From Elymus sibiricus (taxonomy: Eukaryota > Streptophyta > Magnoliopsida > Poales > Poaceae), in assembly GCA_039707655.1 (NCBI GenBank), contig CM077668.1, positions 64,063,086 to 64,127,085 of the forward strand: a stretch of DNA of 64,000 nt. Reading direction: 5' to 3'. Within the stretch, counting starts at the first letter, position 1, and each line of letters begins with the position of its first letter. Made by a program: the position numbers and the translations under genes. Below, one piece after another: positions 12,500 through 24,579 of the stretch. The notes below the pieces were generated by a model. It saw only the letters and a list, made by a program, of their open reading frames with translations. It had not been told where the DNA came from and did no database searches.

Positions 12500-13290
12500 G
12501 CTATTAAGCTCCTAATGAGCTGACGGGCGGGACCCACTGGTGTTTAAATGCCGACGCGCGCAGTGGTGCACGTCGGCGACCACAGAGCGCGGCGGTGTTG
12601 CACGGGTGGCCAACTCCGGTGACCATTCGTTGCGGGGTTTGGTTCTACGGGGTCGGCGCACTGCCGCGCATCCAGTGGCGCAGTCGGCTGCAACCGGGGC
12701 TGACCGAAGCGATGGCAACGACAGTGGCAGACGGCGGCCGGAGCTAGGCGACGGCAAAAGCTTGCTAGCGCTCGAAACCGAGCTCGAAATGAAGGGGGAA
12801 TCGTGCGGTGGCTCACATCGAGGTCGAGGGGAAGCTCGGGGAGACCGGGGTGGTCGCGGCGCTGCAGATCGACGGCGAGGTCGTGCGGCAGCCGAAGGTG
12901 AAGAAGGGCTCGATGGCGACGGCAGGGAGCTCTCCGGCTCGAACCGAAGGATGGAGCCGACGTGGACGGCGACGACGGTCCTCCTGAACAAGTCGGGGCT
13001 GCGCGGGGTGGCCGGTGGCCGCGGTAATGGCGAGCGGCGGCGACGGATGCGCTCGGGCGAGCTCGTGCGAGAGGGAGAGGGGCGAGGAAGAGGGGAAGTA
13101 GAGGAGCTAGGGTTCCAGGGGGCCGAGGTGGCCACCTTATCCTCGCGGGGAGGCGCGGATGCCCGACGCGCGGCGAATCAGCGTCCATGGCGTGCGCGTG
13201 GCCGACACACAGGGAGAGAGAGGCGGGAGGAAGGAGAAAGGCCGAGGTGGGCCGGGCCAGGCTGCACTGGCGCTGTGTAGGCCTAAGTGC
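12500..13290 (-). other. GC-rich island inside the 4.1-kb LTR
   Basis: Markedly GC-rich compared with its AT-rich surroundings. Long frames exist on both strands only because stops are rare in GC-rich DNA. The minus strand reads as Pro/Ser/Arg-rich text with no domain. The twin insert has a similar island at 29340-30250, and in both the minus strand is the likely transcribed one, so this may be the untranslated leader region of the LTR transcript. I do not call a gene here. Confidence 0.5.
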
Positions 13291-13757
13291 ACAGTGGCCC
13301 TAGGCCTTTTTCCTTTTCTTTTCTGCAACATCCTTTCTTTTCTATTTTGTAATATTTTTGAGCTACTAAATGATTTTTGTAAAATGTGGGACGTGGCCAC
13401 ATAAATACATGGCAATATTTGGCATTGCCACAAAAAGTTTCAGGGCATTTGGAAATGTTTAAACATTTTTAGAATTTGAAAAGGCAAAAATATTTGCTGC
13501 TGGTCCACTGTTTTGGTTGCTAGGGTCAATTTGGAAATTCAAATAATGTTGGTTTTGTTTTTATAATTGCTTTGGGATTATTTGCAATATTATGAACTAT
13601 TTTTTTTAATTATCTGAAGAAGTAATTATTTGACTTGCATTTCAAATGGAATTTGAACTTGATTTGGACAAGTGGCTATTTGGCATGGAAAGGCATGATG
13701 ACATGGCATCATTAGTGTGAGGTCACTGTAGCATGACACTGGGGGTGTTACAATCGC

Positions 13758-15105
13758 TCGTCCCCGACCGCCACTCATAAGGTAGACAATCAATAATAAA
13801 TCATGCTCCAACTTCTTCGCATAACGACAGATCATACGTGCATGCTTCGGGAATCACAAACCTTCACACAATTATTCTTACTAAACCACAATCATCTACT
13901 AGTACCTCCCCCATATTACCATCTTAATATCGCAAAACTATTGCAAGGAATCAAATTTATCATATTCAGTGATCTACATGAAAGTTTTTATTATATCCCT
14001 CTTGAATACCTATCATATCAAGACCAAATTCATAACCTATGCATATTACCATTGCTATCATGAGACTCTCAAAAAGATATAAGTGAAGCATGAGAGTGCA
14101 ACTATTTCTTTAAAATATAACCACCGCCGTGCTCTAAAAGATATAAGTGAAGCACTAGAGCAACTGCCTAGCGCAAAAGATATAAGTGAAGCACATAGAG
14201 TATTCTAATAAATTCTGAATAATGTGTGTCCCTCTCAAAAAGGTGTGTTCAGCAAAGATGATTGTGACAAACTAAAAAGCAAACAAACTATATCACAAGA
14301 CGCTCCAAGTAAAACACATATCATGTGATGAATAAAAATATAGCTCCAAGTGAGTTACCGATAGATTGTAGACGAAAGAGGGGATGCCATCCGGGGCATC
14401 CCCAAGCTTAGACACTTGAGTCTTCCTTGAATATTACCTTGGGGTGCCTTGGGTATCCACAAGCTTAGGCTCTTGCCACTCCTTATTCCTTTATCCATCG
14501 TAGTCTCACCCAAAACTTGAAAACTTCAGCACACAAAACTCAACAGAAACCTCATGGGATCTGTTAGTATAACAAATAAATCTTTAACTCTATGTGCTGT
14601 AGTAAATTGATTCATATTTAATATTGGCATAATGCTACTGTACTCCAACTTCTCCATGACTCATACCCCCCGATACGATCCATAGATACATCAAAATAAG
14701 CAAACTATGCAACAAAAACAGAACCTGTCTAAAACAGAACAGTCTGTAAAGATCTGAATTATGGTCATACTTCTGTAACTCCAGAAAATCTGAAAAATTA
14801 GGACTATTTCAATACTGTGTAAAAAATTCAGATGGTTCTGACACTCCAGAGAAAATTAGAAATTCCAGCACTGGACGCAAAAGTTTCTGTTTTCAAACAG
14901 CATCAATCATACTATCTTCCAAATCACCCCAAAGGCATTACTTGGCACAAACACTAATTTAAACATAAAAACACAATCATAACAGAGGCTATAATCATGC
15001 AAACACTCAAAAATAGAAGGTAAAAGCAAAAAATATTTTATTCATTGGGTTGCCTCCCAACAAGCGCTATTGTTTTAGGCCCCTAGCTAGGCATAATGCA
15101 TAGTT
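13758..15105 (-). other. Athila-type element interior, non-coding
   Basis: Holds three or more 'gatataagtgaagca' units (about 14078-14190), which correspond to the 61-bp tandem repeats of the plus-strand relative (24095-24310, 'tgcttcacttatat'). Also contains 'catccccaagctta' and other family-specific non-coding text. No coding frame was found. Confidence 0.7.
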
Positions 15106-15946
15106 TCAAGTGTTATTGTCCTTGGTTTCCAATTCCTTAATTACACACCCACTCTTTTTAGGAGATTTAACATAGGAACTTTTTATCATAACACTCCTAG
15201 GGACAAAGTTGAGGAATTTACTTTCATAAACAAGTTCCTTTATTATATCCATGAAATTGGGGTGGACGCTAATCATTTTAAGATCCTCATTCTCCTTGCT
15301 AGAAGTGGCACCCTTAGTCTTAGGAACATACATAAACTTGCAATTTTTATTGGGAGGAGTTCTATCAATATTTTTAACGGAGGAAAAAGCGGAACCCAAG
15401 TTATTAATAATTTCCTCTAACTTATCGATTCTAGCAGGACTTTGTTCTATTCTCTCACTAATTGCCGGTTCTTTTTTCCTTTAAGGTTTTCAATGCAATC
15501 CCCACCTTAGAACCAAATTGAGTAATATGATTGTGGACCTTTTTATCTAAATTCTCAAGATGTTCAATAGTGGACATTTTATTTTCAATTGCTTGTAACC
15601 TTTGCATAACATGCTCCAAAGTCAATACCGTTTCATTAATCATGATAGGGGGTGATCCCACTAAATTTCCCATAGCATTGAAAGCATCCGAAGTGGGACA
15701 CATCAAGAAATTCCCTCCAGTAATAGTGTCAAGCACAAATCTATACCAAGTAGTAATTCCCACATAAAAATTGGGAAGAAGAACGGTGGTGGATTGCTTA
15801 CGAGTTGATCTATTTTGAGCATCGCAAATCCTATACCAAGCATCTTTTAAATTCTCTCCTCCCCTTTGTTTAAAATTAAGCACTTCATTTTCAGGGGTAA
15901 TAGTAACAAGCGAAGAACTAGCCATAATGATGAAGCGAACAAGCAA
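15106..15946 (-). pseudogene. Athila-type gag remnant, frameshifted
   Basis: Minus strand. The first part (15458-15946, 162 codons; a likely start is the internal ATG near 15925) carries a gag-like segment with 'KDAWYRICDAQNRSTRKQS' and 'FYVGITTWYRFVLDTITGG', then a predicted coiled coil ('LEHVMQRLQAIENKMSTIE'). The frame is lost near 15475 in an A-rich run, and the continuation (15106-15399 and just upstream) reads in another phase, so a 1-nt indel is likely. It ends in 'KELETKDNNT' just before non-coding sequence. No protease, RT or integrase follows. Gag would form the particle shell; this copy is broken and shortened. Confidence 0.65.
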
Positions 15947-16090
15947 ATAAAAAATATTTTTGTGTTTTTGTAAAAAAATTTAGAAGTGGGGGAGATAAAA
16001 CAAGAGGCAAATGCAAATGAATAGGCAAATAAAATAAATGCAAGTGATTGATAGTTTGTGCGAAGGTACTTGATAGATTTTGATGATGTC

Positions 16091-16108
16091 TCCCCGGCAA
16101 CGGCGCCA
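16091..16108 (-). promoter_or_regulatory. Primer-binding site (Athila-type)
   Basis: The minus strand reads TGGCGCCGTTGCCGGGGA, 11 nt inside the right LTR. This is the conserved tRNA-primed start of minus-strand DNA synthesis in Athila-type elements. It fixes the orientation of the element as minus. Confidence 0.85.
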
Positions 16109-16119
16109 GAAATTCTTCC

Positions 16120-17675
16120 TGGTACTTGTAGACTGCGTTGGTATTTCCCCGAAGAGGAGAGGATGATGCAGTATAGTAGAGATTAGTATTTCCCTCAGTT
16201 AAGAACCAAGGTTATCAATCCAGTAGGAGAACCAAGCAAGATCCAGTGAACAGCACCTACACACACAAAAGCAAACACTTTCACCCAACGCGAATAAGAG
16301 GGTTGTCAATCCTCTTAGCGGTTACTTGCAAGGATTAAGTCTGATAGAGATAAATTGATAAAGTAAATTACTAAACTAAATAAAAGTAAATAAATTGCAG
16401 CAAGGTATTTTTATGTTTTTTATATGATAAAGATAGACCCGGGGGCCATAGTTTTCACTAGAGGCTTCTCTCTTGAGCGCACAAACATACGGTGGGTAAA
16501 CAAATTACTGTTGGGCAATTGATAGAAAAGCAAATATTTGTGACGGATTCATGGCAATGATCATGTATATAGGCATCACGTCCAAGACAAGTAGACCGAC
16601 TCCTGCCTGCATCTACTACTATTACTCCACTCATCGACCGCTATCCAGCATGCATCTAGAGTATTAAGTTAATAAAAATAGAGTAATGCCTTAAGCAAGA
16701 TGACATGATGTAGAGAAGCAAATTCAAGCAATATGAATAAACCCCATATTTTTATCCTTAATGGAAACAATACAAATACGTGTCATGTCCCTTTCTGTCA
16801 CTGGGATTGAGCACCGCAAGATTGAACCCTTCACAAAGCACCTCTCCCATTGCAAGATAAACCAATCTAGTTGGCCAAACGAAATCGATAGATCGGAGAG
16901 AAATACAAAGCTATATTTAATCATGCATAAAAGAGTTCAGAGAAGACTCAAATAATTCTCATGAATAATCTGATTATAAACTCACAATTCATCGGATCCC
17001 AACAAACACACCGCAAAAGAAGATTACATCGGATAGAACTCCAAGAACATCAAGGAGAACATGGTATTGAAGATGAAAGAGAGAGGAGAAGCCATCTAGC
17101 TACTAGCTATGGACCCGTAGGTCTATGGTAAACTACTCACACATCATTGGAGGGGCAGCAAGGTTGATGTAGAAGCCCTCCGTGATCGATTCCCCCTCCG
17201 GCAGAGTACCGGAAAAGGCCTCCAGATGGGATCATGGAAGAATAGAGGCTTGCGGCAGCAGAAAGGTTTTTTCTTCTGGCTCTCTGATGGTTTCCGAATA
17301 TTTGTGAATTTATAGGAGTGGAATTAGGTCAAACAGAGCCACAAGGGCCCCACAAGGCATCAGGGCGCTCCCCCCTCCTAGGGCCGCGCCCTGTTGCCTT
17401 GTGGAGGCTTCGTGAACCTTCTGTCCTCCTCTTCAAGTCTCTAGGGTCTCTTTTGTCCTGAAAAAAATCTCCAAAAAGTTTCGTGGCATTTGGACTTCAT
17501 TTGGTATTGATTCTCTGAAAAGCCAAAAACAAGCAGAAAACAACAACTGGCACTGGGCACTAGGTTAATAGGTTAGTCCCAAAAAATGATATATAATTGC
17601 ATATAAAAACATCCAAGATTGATACTATAATAGCATGGAACAATCAAAAATTATAGATACGTTGGAGACGTATCA
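16120..17675 (-). repeat. 5' LTR of the minus-strand Athila-type element
   Basis: 1,556 bp, TGGTACTTGTAG...GTATCA. Its first bases differ by one substitution from the expected TGCTACTT terminus seen in the 6601 copy. Followed directly by TSD ATCAC. Confidence 0.92.
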
Positions 17676-17680
17676 ATCAC

Positions 17681-17840
17681 CAATAAATTCGTTGCTCGTT
17701 CCTTATGGCATGTGAACGGTATTTTAGTTACTTTACTTTCTGGACGAAAGTTGCAAGTGTCGGATGATTCATAATCAAATGACTTCAAAATCCATCATTA
17801 TAGAATTTCTCCATGCGGGTTTCTCCAGTGTGACCAAATG
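17681..17840 (-). pseudogene. Old Copia pol remnant (integrase/pre-integrase region)
   Basis: Continues the old Copia interior after the Athila-type insert. It parallels the Angela DNA around 57700-57860, for example 'gattcataatcaaatgactt' against 'gattcaaaatcaagtgactc'. It is short, has no open frame, and is cut at 17841 by a solo LTR. Confidence 0.7.
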
Positions 17841-17845
17841 CAGTG

Positions 17846-18655
17846 TGTCGGTGTATAAAACATGGGTATTTTATACCCTGACTTATGCACAGAGAGTAGC
17901 AGCCTCCTTGCCGGGAACTGCCAAGGCCAAGACTCCAAGTCCAGCCGAAGGAGCTACCAGAGAGAAGCTCAAGGCTCGGCACTCAACCAGTACCGGCAAG
18001 ATGAAGACCCGGCAAGCTCCATGCCGGCAAGCTTATGCTAGCCCTCCAGCGCTCCACCTCGCCGCACAGGTGTTCGCTGATGCGTGAGGTGTCGACCGCG
18101 CAGGTTGGTTGGTGAGGCTTGTCGGGCACGTGTCAGCTCACTGGGACAAGATTTGCCTCTAATGACACCCGTCCAGGAGGCGTGTCAAGATAATACGAGG
18201 TAGCTGGGCAAGCGGTGCAGAAACCTTGCCGGGACTGCCTCTCCACGCGACACCTAAGCGCTGCATTTAATGCCTTTGTCCTAAACTGGCAGAGTTAGGT
18301 ATGATAGCACTGTTCACTATCTAGTCACGCTGTAATTACTGTTTTGCCACTGTGGTAACCCCTTGGACTATAAAAGGAGGGCCAAGGCAACAGTTTAGAG
18401 GATTCGGACCCCTTTTCAAACACGAGCACCTCTCGCGTAACTGCTCTCTCCGCACCTTGCCGGGAGAAGCGCTCCTTGTACTGTGCTTCCACACCACTAA
18501 TATACCAAAAGCAGGAGTAGGGTTTTACGCTTCTCAGCGGCCCGAACCTGGGTAAAATCCCTCGCGTTCCATTGTTCATGCTCTTTGTGCGCACCGATCC
18601 TCCCCGCCGAACCACAAAGGGGCTGCATGGCCCCATAGATGGTCGTACCCCGACA
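17846..18655 (+). mobile_element. Solo LTR of a Tat-type Gypsy element
   Basis: 810 bp from TGTCGGTGTATAAAAC to CCCCGACA, closely similar to the LTRs of the full-length Tat element (32911-33783, 42505-43347). A TATA box ctataaaag lies at 18368-18376. No interior follows, so it is a recombination remnant. The flanking duplication is imperfect: CAGTG at 17841-17845 and CACTG at 18656-18660. Confidence 0.88.
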
Positions 18656-20122
18656 CACTGCCATACATATGTGGTATTCTTTTAGTCTTGCGACATTTAG
18701 CGTCAGTGTTATTGATGTATCATATCATTGTCAATGTTCATAACATTCATTCCATCCATGATGGAAGCATGGCCCTTATGTTATTCATAACACCAAACAA
18801 CACTTGTTCTATCATGAACAACCTTCTTGCAATAAACATTATGCAATGGGCTAGAGTGTATAAAACTCTAAAATGAATTATGAAAATAAATATAGAGGTA
18901 ATACACAGATGGAAGGTATAGTAATTTTTACTATGTTCCCAGCGCGTATATAAACCTCATTACTGGCAAGTCTTTTAGGCCATAGTAGTTATTGCATCGA
19001 GTCGCAACTGAATGCAATTGAGCGGGTATCTCTGTGATCAACTTTTAATCACAATACCCAAGAATCAGTGATTAATATGTTTAATCATAATTCCCAAGAA
19101 TTATATCTTTGACTAGCCTTCCATACATCTATAACTCGTATGACATTCATACATGAGCTGGACATTCCAGTCTTCTTTATTTTTGCCTTTATAATTCTAA
19201 ATGTTTTACTTCCAATATTTCTCCTACTCTCAGAAGAACCACCCAACTTTAAGAGTGGCGTCAGCCCCGGACTTCCTAGGCGTGTAAGTATTACTAACAC
19301 CCTTCGGACTTTTCCTTTCTCTTTAAGTTGTTGTTTTATTCACCATCATCACATGACAGGCGTTATTCTGGATCCCTCTCTTATTAGTCTAATGCATAGT
19401 AAACAGTTTACTAATACTTTGCAAACAAACATTGCTTTGGATATCTCATATCTTTTAGCCTTTGTTTGTATCTGAAACTAATTTTCAGTTCCATGAATAT
19501 CACATAACTATCCCAAACTTTTAAAGTTTGGGTCTCATGGAAGCAAACATATTGCACTTGACCGTAACGGAATTCTAGCTTTTGGATCGAAGGACGAGAG
19601 TCACAGCATCCATAGTATTAGCGGGAGAATACCGAAAGCATGTGATAGGACAAAGTCCTTCTCGGCACTCTTGTGGACAATCTTCACATTACGTTACCAA
19701 CCGTAAAGTTTTAACCAGATATATAATAGCTATTCAATTTTAATAGGAAGGTGGAAACTTGAGCCAATATTCTATAACTATTATGCAAATTACACTTAGA
19801 CTATGTTCATAATTAATTGCACTGAGAATTAAACAAGTTAATTTTGCAGTGCGCTCCCACTCAAATCAATATCTCTCATAATTGACTGTGAATGATTCAA
19901 GATCCACATTTCAATTTATCGTCATAGAATCATCATCTCATGACGGGAATTTCAATCGGTAGGCCAACTTGCCGATCACATCTCTATGTGATTCTTGTTC
20001 ATCTTTCGATGCGCGTGTTCCAAGCTCAGGACGATCCTACCCGAACGTCAAGACAACCAAGTGATCTCGCAGTGATGTCTGAACTTCACCCGCCTCATAC
20101 TCTTGATTCGTTTGTACCCATG
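18656..20122 (-). pseudogene. Old Copia gag/leader remnant
   Basis: Interior of the old Copia element between two insertions. The beginning parallels Angela 57850-57930 and the end (19860-20120) parallels its leader at 59250-59480. Gag coding potential is destroyed. A perfect 10-bp-arm palindrome, cccaaacttt-t-aaagtttggg, lies at 19512-19532. Confidence 0.65.
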
Positions 20123-20127
20123 CAACC

Positions 20128-21696
20128 TGATACGTCTCCAACGTATCTATAATTTTTGATTGTTCCATGCTGTTATATTATCAATCTTGGATGTTTTTAT
20201 ATACATTTACATCAATTATATATCATTTTTTGGGACTAAACTATTAACTTAGTGCCCAAGGCCAGTTGCTGTTTTCTGCCTGTTTTTGCTTTTACAGAAT
20301 ATCAATACCAAATTAAGTCCAAATGCCACGAAACTTTTTGGAGATTTTTTTCTGGACATAACCAACACTAGAAGCTTCAGGAGAAGGCCAGAAGCCCCAG
20401 TAGGTGGCCACAAGCCACCAGGGCGCGCCTGGGGGGGGGGGCAGGCGCGCCCTGGTGCCTCGTGGGCCCACCTCTGCCTCTTTTGACCTAATTCCACCAC
20501 TATAATTCCCAAAAATCGGGAAACCAACAAAGGAGTCCACGAAATACTTTTTCCGCCACCGCAAGTTTCTGTTCTCGACACAACCCATCTGGGGGCCTTT
20601 TCCGGCACTCCGCCGGAGGGGGAATCGATCACGGGGGGGCTCTACATCAACCTTGCTGCCCTTCCGATGATGCGTGAGTAGTTTACCACAGACCTTCGGG
20701 TCCATAGTTAGTAGCTAGATGGCTTCTTCTCTCTTTTTGATCTTCAATACAATGTTCTCCTCGATGTTCTTGGAGTTCTATCCGATGTAATCACTTTTTG
20801 CGGTGTGTTTGTTGGGATCCGATGAATTGTGAGTTTATGATCAGATTATCCATGAATATTATTTGAGTCTTCTCTGATCTCTTTTATGCATGATTATTAT
20901 AGCTTCGTATTTCTTCTCCGATCTATTGATTTGGTTTGGCCAACTAGATTGATTTATCTTGCCATGGGAAGAGGTGCTTTGTAATGCGTTCGATCTTGCG
21001 GTGCTCAATCCCAGTGACCGAAAGGGACATGACACGTACGTATCATTGCTATTAAGGGTAAAAAGATGGGGTTTATTCATGTGTGAGTTTACTTTGTCTA
21101 CATCATGTCATCTTGCTTAAGGCGTTACTCCGTTCTTTATGGACTTAATACACTAGATGCATGCTGGATAGCGGTCGATGTGTGGAGTAATAGTAGTAGA
21201 TGCAGGCAGGAGTCGGTCTACTTGTCTCGGACGTGATGCCTATATACATGATCATTGCCTTGGATATCGTCATGATTATTTGCTTTTCTATCAATTGCCC
21301 AACAGTAATTTGTCTACCCACCGTATGCTATTTTCTTGAGAGAAGCCTCTAGTGAAAACTATGGCCCCTGGGTCTATCTAAATCATATATTAAAAACCCT
21401 AAAAATACCTTGCTGCATTTTTCTTTTATTTATTTTATTTTGTATTTTTGTTTAATCCATCTATCTATCACCATACAATTTAATCTTGCAATTGACCGCC
21501 GAGGGATTGACAACCCCTCATTTGCGTTGGGTGCAAGGATTTGTTGTTTGTGTGCAGGTACTGCTAACGAGGTGTTGCGTGATTCTCCTACTGTATTGAT
21601 AACCTTGGTTTCATAACTGAGGGAAATACTTACCTCTACTGTGCTGCATCATCCCTTCTTCTTCGGGGAAAATACCAACGCAAGCTATAAGTAGCA
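20128..21696 (+). repeat. 5' LTR of the plus-strand Athila-type element
   Basis: 1,569 bp, TGATACGTCTCC...AAGTAGCA. It includes a G10-like run in a GC-rich patch near 20430, where the 3' LTR carries an approximately 40-bp deletion. Confidence 0.93.
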
Positions 21697-21707
21697 GGAA
21701 GAATTTC

Positions 21708-21725
21708 TGGCGTCGTTGCCGGGGA
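21708..21725 (+). promoter_or_regulatory. Primer-binding site (Athila-type)
   Basis: TGGCGTCGTTGCCGGGGA, 11 nt after the LTR end. One base differs from the TGGCGCCGTTGCCGGGGA form at 16091-16108 and 50357-50374, a C-to-T change at a CpG. Confidence 0.85.
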
Positions 21726-21906
21726 GACATCATCAACATCTATCAAGTACCTTTGCATAAACTCTCATCTCCTTGCATTTATTTTATTTGCCTCTCGTTT
21801 TCATCTCCCCCACTTCTAAAAAGTTTTCACAAAAATACAAAAATATTTTTCATTTGCCTCTTTCTTGTTTGCTTGTTTGCCTGCTTGTTACCTTGTTTGC
21901 TTAATC

Positions 21907-23058
21907 ATGATGCCCTGAGAGAATTATCATGATACTTCTTATTATAAAATTTTGTCCAAAATTGAGAAAAATACTAAAGATTACATGACTACGCAGTTTG
22001 AGCACAACAAATTTTTTACCGAGGAACACAAAGAACACTCTACTTTATTGGATGCTATTGCAAAACAACTCGATGATGTTAGTAAAGAAGTTGCTAGTCT
22101 TCAATCTCAATTTGCTCTTACTGAAAATTTGCTAGGAAAAATTTCTGATGCGCAAGCTACACTAGTAAATCAAAAGGTAGCTAAGCCGGAATTTTTAGAA
22201 CGTAGTAATGATGAGGATATTAAAATGATTGGTGTTTCATCTATTGATTCTTTGTTTAGCAATATAAAACTTGATGAAAAGGGGACTGAAGAAGAGTCAA
22301 CTTTAGCTAAAGAGCGTCCCCTTAATTCGGAGGGTGAAAATCTTGATAAGAAAATTGATAAAAGTGGGTCTGGAGAGGTAAAAACTTTAACTAGCGATGT
22401 GCCCACTCTCTTGGATTACAAAGATTTTAATTATGATAATTGTTCTTTGATTGAGTGCATTTCTTTGTTACAATCCATGTTAAATTCACCCTACGCTTAT
22501 GAGCAAAACAAGGCTTTTACTAAACACATCGTAGAAGCAATGATGAAAGCGTTAGAAGAAAAGCTAGAACTAGAAATTTCAATTCCTAGAAAATTATATG
22601 ATGAGTGGGAACCCACTATTAAAGTTAAAATTAAAAATTATGAGTGCAATGCTTTATGTGATTTAGGTGCTAGCGTTTCCACAATTCCAAAATCTCTATG
22701 TGATGTGCTAGGTTTTACCAATATAGATGAATGTTCCCTTAATTTGCACTTTGCGGATTCTACTATTAAAAAGCCTTTGGGTAGAATTAATGATGTTCTT
22801 ATTCTTGCAAATAGGAACTATGTTCCCGTTGATTTTATTGTACTTGACATTGAATGCAATTCTTCTTGCCCCATAATACTTGGTAGACCGTTCTTACGAA
22901 CCATAGGTGCTGTTATTGACATGAAAGAAGGGAATATAAAATTTCAGTTTCCATTAAAAAAGGGTATGGAGCATTTCCCTAGGAAAATAATTAAAGCACC
23001 ATATGAATCCATTATGAGGGCCACTTATGGAATCAACTTGAAAGATGACAATACTTGA
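21907..23058 (+). pseudogene. Gag-remnant/retropepsin frame of the Athila-type element
   Basis: One frame from ATG ATG at 21907 to TGA at 23058, interrupted only by a TGA at 21916-21918. From 21952 it is open for 368 codons. Counting from there, residues 1-75 form a coiled-coil-rich segment with heptads ('LLDAIAKQLDDVSKEVASL'). Residues 80-200 are acidic and poorly conserved. Residues 215-335 form a retropepsin domain with the active-site motif CDLGASVS (Asp237) and a downstream 'CPIILGRPFL' flap/ILGR signature at about 306-315. DLG in place of D(T/S)G is usual in Athila proteases. Gag is deleted to a stub, and no RT follows. The protein would be a polyprotein-processing aspartic protease, but this copy lacks its polyprotein. 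Confidence 0.75.
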
Positions 23059-24579
23059 AAATATGCATTATGCCTAGCTAGGGGCATAAAACAATAGCGC
23101 TTGTTGGGAGGCAACCCAATGAATAAAATAAATTTTTTCCTTTTGTTTCTGTTATTATGTGTTTTCACAATTATGCTACTGTTATTATTGTGTTTTTGTG
23201 TTTTTAATTAGTGTTTGTGCCAAGTAAATCCTTTAGGATGATTTGGAAGATAGAATAATTGATGCTGTTTGGAAAACAGAAAGTTTTGCGTCCAATTCTG
23301 GAAATTGTTTTCTGTACTGGAGCGTCAGAAAAATCTGAAAGTTTTACACAGTATTGATATATGAATTTCCCACGTTTTCCTAATTTTTCGGAATTTTTGG
23401 AGTTACAGAAGTATGGCTTTTAAATAGATTGCTACAGACTGTTCTGTTTTTGACAGATTCTGTTTTTGATGCACTACTTGCTTGTTTTGATGAATCTATG
23501 GATTGTATCGGGGGGTATAAGCCATGGTGAAGTTAGAGTACAGTAGGTATAATGCAAAAATAAAATATGAATGGGTTTGCAACAGTACTTAAAGTAGTGA
23601 TTTATTTTGTTATACTAACGGATCTCACGAAGGTTTTGTTGAGTTTTGTGTGATTGAAGTTTTCAAGTTTTGGATGAGATCACGATGGATGAATGGATTA
23701 GGAGTGGCAAGAGCCTAAGCTTGGGGATGACCGAGGCACCCCAAGGTAATATTCAAGGAAGACTCAAGCGTCTAAGCTTGGGGATGCCCCGGAAGGCATC
23801 CCCTCTTTCTTCTACCAACCATCGGTAATTTTACTCGGAGCTATATTTTTATTCATCACATGATATGTGTTCTACTTGGAGCGTCTTGTATTATACGAGT
23901 CTTTGCTTTGTTTGATTTTTAGTTTGTCACAATCATCCTTGCTGAACACACCTATTTTGAGAGAGCCACACGTTCATCATAATTTGTTAGAATACTCTAT
24001 GTGCTTCACTTAATTTTTTTGAGCTAGGCAGTTGCTCTAATGCTTCACTTAAATCTTTTTGAGCACGGTGGTGGCTATATTTTGAAGAAATGAACTCTCA
24101 TGCTTCACTTATATTATTTCAAGAGTTGACAAGATTAAAATTTTGAAGAAATAAACTCTCATGCTTCACTTATATTATTTTGAGAGTTGATGAGATTAAA
24201 ATTTTGAAGAAATAAACTCTCATGCTTCACTTATATTATTTTGAGAGTTGATAAGATTGAAATTTTGAAGAAATATTTGCACTCTCATGCTTCACTTAAA
24301 TCTTTTTGAGAGTTGATGATAGTAATGGTAATTTGCACAAGATATGAATTTGGTCCCAAAGTGATGAATATTCAAGAGGGATATAATAAAAACTTTCATA
24401 TAGATCATTGGATATGATAAGTGTGATTCCTTGCAATAGTTTTGCGATATGGAGATGATGATATGTGAGTCATGTTAGTGAGTAATTGTGATTTAGTAAT
24501 AATATTAGTGTTAAGGTTTGTGATTCCCTATGCATGCACATCAAGTCAATAGTTATGCAACGAAATTATATCCTACTTA
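23059..24579 (+). other. Athila-type element interior, non-coding
   Basis: Starts with the conserved 'atgcctagctaggggcataa' and 'gcgcttgttgggaggcaac' stretch and later has 'agcttggggatg' twice (about 23719 and 23778). Contains the 61-bp tandem repeats listed separately. No coding frame. Confidence 0.7.
24095..24310 (+). repeat. 61-bp tandem repeat
   Basis: Units start with ctctcatgcttcacttatat at 24095, 24156 and 24217 (exact spacing 61, 61) and again at 24282 (spacing 65, diverged). Shorter relatives of the core 'tgcttcactta' occur just upstream at about 24005 and 24042. The minus-strand relative (14078-14190) has only the short cores. Confidence 0.85.

Larger units (their letters stand above)
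9653..13752 (-). mobile_element. 4.1-kb LTR-like insert, probably a solo LTR of a long-LTR family
   Basis: Termini TGTGACGGCC...GGTGTTACA have the TG/CA form of an LTR and are flanked by a perfect 5-bp duplication ATCGC (9648-9652, 13753-13757). No second copy of either end lies inside, so it is best explained as one long LTR left after LTR-LTR recombination. On the minus strand it would start TGTAACACCCCC, the usual Gypsy LTR start. It contains repeated short motifs near 11040-11410 and a GC-rich island (12500-13290). It shares the 'ggctattcgaatagat' motif (10442-10457) and general layout with the insert at 27369-31541, but most sequence differs. Confidence 0.75.
6601..17675 (-). mobile_element. 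Athila-lineage Gypsy element, non-autonomous, minus orientation
   Basis: Two LTRs (6601-8157 and 16120-17675) flank an interior with a TGGCGCCGTTGCCGGGGA primer-binding site on the minus strand next to the right LTR. Perfect 5-bp target duplication ATCAC (6596-6600, 17676-17680). Reading from the right LTR, only a broken gag-like region remains (15106-15946) and no reverse transcriptase or integrase was found, so it would depend on other elements for replication. A 4.1-kb insert (9653-13752) sits in the interior. The family resembles the Fatima/WHAM/Sabrina group of Triticeae Gypsy elements; I cannot choose among them without a search. Confidence 0.9.

Noticed and set aside
12512..13280. Overlapping frames of over 200 codons on both strands
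   Set aside because: High GC makes stops rare. The translations are low-complexity Pro/Arg/Ser or Gly/Arg text with no domain, inside a probable LTR.
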